Below are positions 35,444 to 37,373 of a stretch of 37,373 nucleotides of DNA, piece by piece (the first letter of the stretch is position 1; each line of letters starts with the position of its first letter). Under the pieces are notes generated by a model. That model was not told the origin of the DNA. It was given only the letters and a program-made list of their open reading frames with translations, and did no database searches. Made by a program: the position numbers and the translations under genes. Origin of the DNA: Rhodobacterales bacterium CG2_30_65_12 (lineage in GTDB: Bacteria > Pseudomonadota > Alphaproteobacteria > Rhodobacterales > Rhodobacteraceae); contig MNZL01000136.1 of assembly GCA_001873585.1 (NCBI GenBank), positions 1 to 37,373 of the forward strand. Direction: 5' to 3'.

Positions 35444-37354
35444 ATGGCCAAAGTCATCGGTATCGACCTCGGCACGACGAACTCCTGCGTCGCCATCATG
35501 GACGGCGCGCAGCCGCGTGTGATCGAAAACTCCGAGGGTGCGCGTACCACCCCTTCCATCGTCGCCTTCAAGGATGAAGAGCGGCTCGTCGGTCAACCCG
35601 CCAAGCGGCAGGCCGTGACCAACCCCGACAACACCGTCTTCGCCGTCAAGCGCCTGATCGGTCGCCGCTTCGACGATCCGGCGGTCGAGAAAGACAAGAA
35701 GCTGGTGCCCTATTCGATCGTGAACGGTGGCAACGGCGATGCTTGGGTTGAGGCTGCGGGCCAAAAGTATTCGCCCAGCCAGATCTCGGCCGTCATCCTG
35801 CAGAAGATGAAGGAAACCGCCGAGAGCTACCTTGGCGAAAAAGTGGATCAGGCGGTTATCACCGTGCCTGCCTACTTCAACGACGCCCAGCGCCAGGCAA
35901 CGAAAGACGCTGGCCGGATCGCCGGCCTCGAAGTGCTGCGGATCATCAACGAGCCGACGGCGGCCGCGCTGGCCTATGGCCTCGACAAGAAAGAAACCCG
36001 CACCATCGCCGTATATGACCTCGGCGGCGGCACCTTCGACATCACCATCCTTGAGATCGACGATGGCCTGTTCGAGGTGAAGTCGACCAACGGCGATACG
36101 TTCCTCGGCGGTGAAGATTTCGACATGCGGATCGTGAACTACCTTGCCGAGGACTTCAAAAAGGAAAACAACGTCGACCTGACAAAAGACAAGATGGCGC
36201 TGCAGCGGCTCAAGGAAGCCGCCGAAAAAGCCAAGATCGAGTTGTCGTCGTCGTCGCAAACCGAAATCAACCAGCCGTTCATCTCGATGGGTGCCGACGG
36301 TCAGCCGCTGCACATGGTGATGAAGCTCACCCGCGCGAAGCTGGAAAGCCTTGTCGGCGACCTGATCAAGAACTCGATGAAACCCTGCAAGGCCGCGCTG
36401 AAAGATGCCGGGCTGACGACCGGCGATATCGACGAGGTGATCCTGGTCGGCGGCATGACGCGGATGCCGAAGGTGCTTGAAGAAGTCACCAAGTTCTTCG
36501 GCAAGGAGCCGCACAAGGGCGTCAACCCCGACGAGGTGGTGGCGATGGGTGCCGCGATCCAGGCCGGCGTGCTGCAAGGCGACGTGAAAGACGTGGTGCT
36601 GCTCGACGTGACCCCGCTTTCGCTCGGGATCGAAACGCTGGGCGGCGTGTTTACCCGGCTGATCGACCGCAACACGACCATCCCGACCAAGAAATCCCAG
36701 GTGTTCTCTACCGCCGAAGACAATCAGAACGCGGTGACGATCCGGGTATTCCAGGGTGAGCGCGAGATGGCGGCCGACAACAAGATGCTCGGCCAGTTCA
36801 ATCTCGAAGACATCCCACCAGCGCCGCGCGGCATGCCGCAGATCGAGGTGACGTTCGACATCGACGCCAACGGTATTGTCAGCGTCGAAGCCAAGGACAA
36901 GGGCACCGGCAAGGAGCACCGGATCACGATCCAGGCTTCGGGTGGCCTGTCGGACGCCGATATCGAGAAAATGGTGAAGGACGCCGAAGAAAACGCCGAC
37001 GCCGACAAGCAGCGCCGCGAGCTCGTCGAGGCGCGCAACCAGGCCGAAAGCCTCATCCACTCCACCGAGAAGTCGATGGAAGAGCACGCCAGCAAGGTCG
37101 ACCCGACGACGATCGAAGCGATCGAGCTGGCGATCGCCGCGCTCAAGGACGAGTTGGAGAAAGATGACGCCGGCAAGATCAAGTCGGGCATCCAGAACGT
37201 GACCGACGCCGCGATGAAGCTGGGCGAAGCGATCTACAAGTCCGAGCAGGCGGCGGAGGCCGGCGAACCGGAGGACGAGGGCGCGCCCTCGGGTGTGGAC
37301 GATGACATCGTCGACGCCGATTTCGAAGACCTCGACGACAAAAAGCGGTCGTAA
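35444..37354 (+). CDS. dnaK: Molecular chaperone DnaK
   Basis: '[42 protein letters not shown]' through C-terminal '[18 protein letters not shown]'. Confidence 0.98.
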   Translation: MAKVIGIDLGTTNSCVAIMDGAQPRVIENSEGARTTPSIVAFKDEERLVGQPAKRQAVTNPDNTVFAVKRLIGRRFDDPAVEKDKKLVPYSIVNGGNGDAWVEAAGQKYSPSQISAVILQKMKETAESYLGEKVDQAVITVPAYFNDAQRQATKDAGRIAGLEVLRIINEPTAAALAYGLDKKETRTIAVYDLGGGTFDITILEIDDGLFEVKSTNGDTFLGGEDFDMRIVNYLAEDFKKENNVDLTKDKMALQRLKEAAEKAKIELSSSSQTEINQPFISMGADGQPLHMVMKLTRAKLESLVGDLIKNSMKPCKAALKDAGLTTGDIDEVILVGGMTRMPKVLEEVTKFFGKEPHKGVNPDEVVAMGAAIQAGVLQGDVKDVVLLDVTPLSLGIETLGGVFTRLIDRNTTIPTKKSQVFSTAEDNQNAVTIRVFQGEREMAADNKMLGQFNLEDIPPAPRGMPQIEVTFDIDANGIVSVEAKDKGTGKEHRITIQASGGLSDADIEKMVKDAEENADADKQRRELVEARNQAESLIHSTEKSMEEHASKVDPTTIEAIELAIAALKDELEKDDAGKIKSGIQNVTDAAMKLGEAIYKSEQAAEAGEPEDEGAPSGVDDDIVDADFEDLDDKKRS

Positions 37355-37373
37355 GGCCTGGACCGAGCTTGCC

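Noticed and set aside
35363-37087. 574-aa minus-strand ORF opposite dnaK
   Set aside because: Mirror ORF of dnaK codon usage; a known GC-rich artefact.
1-37373. CRISPR arrays, tRNA/rRNA genes, transposases or integrases
   Set aside because: Looked for direct-repeat arrays, RNA gene signatures and transposase-like proteins in the ORF track and gaps; none could be supported.

Overview
The window is a GC-rich, Rhodobacteraceae-like alphaproteobacterial segment dominated by a near-complete oxidative (reverse-type) dissimilatory sulfite reductase locus. On the minus strand, in transcription order, it reads dsrA-dsrB-dsrE-dsrF-dsrH-dsrC-dsrM-dsrK-dsrL-dsrJ-dsrO-dsrP-[TrpD2/YbiB-like]-dsrN. A divergent, tightly packed plus-strand operon next to dsrA encodes a TauD/TfdA-type Fe(II)/2OG dioxygenase, two small unknown proteins and siroheme synthase CysG. 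Beyond dsrN lie a CpdB-like nucleotidase, a dsrE2-tusA sulfur-relay pair, a single-cysteine ArsR regulator, a cytoplasmic sulfite dehydrogenase (soeABC) and an Mrp/ApbC Fe-S carrier. Flanks are an exopolysaccharide/sulfotransferase cluster (partial GT2, galU, GT4, GT2, GT14, NodH-like sulfotransferase), then ptsN, hpf and rnd, and on the far side alkB and dnaK, the latter with a heat-shock promoter. The most interesting points are: the TrpD2-like protein translationally coupled to dsrN; the dioxygenase/small-protein/cysG operon; a DsrJ with no cysteine outside its three CxxCH motifs; an ArsR regulator with one cysteine; and an interrupted inverted repeat in the dsrA upstream region. No CRISPR arrays, tRNAs, rRNAs or transposases were seen. 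All family calls come from motif recognition by eye; no database search was run.
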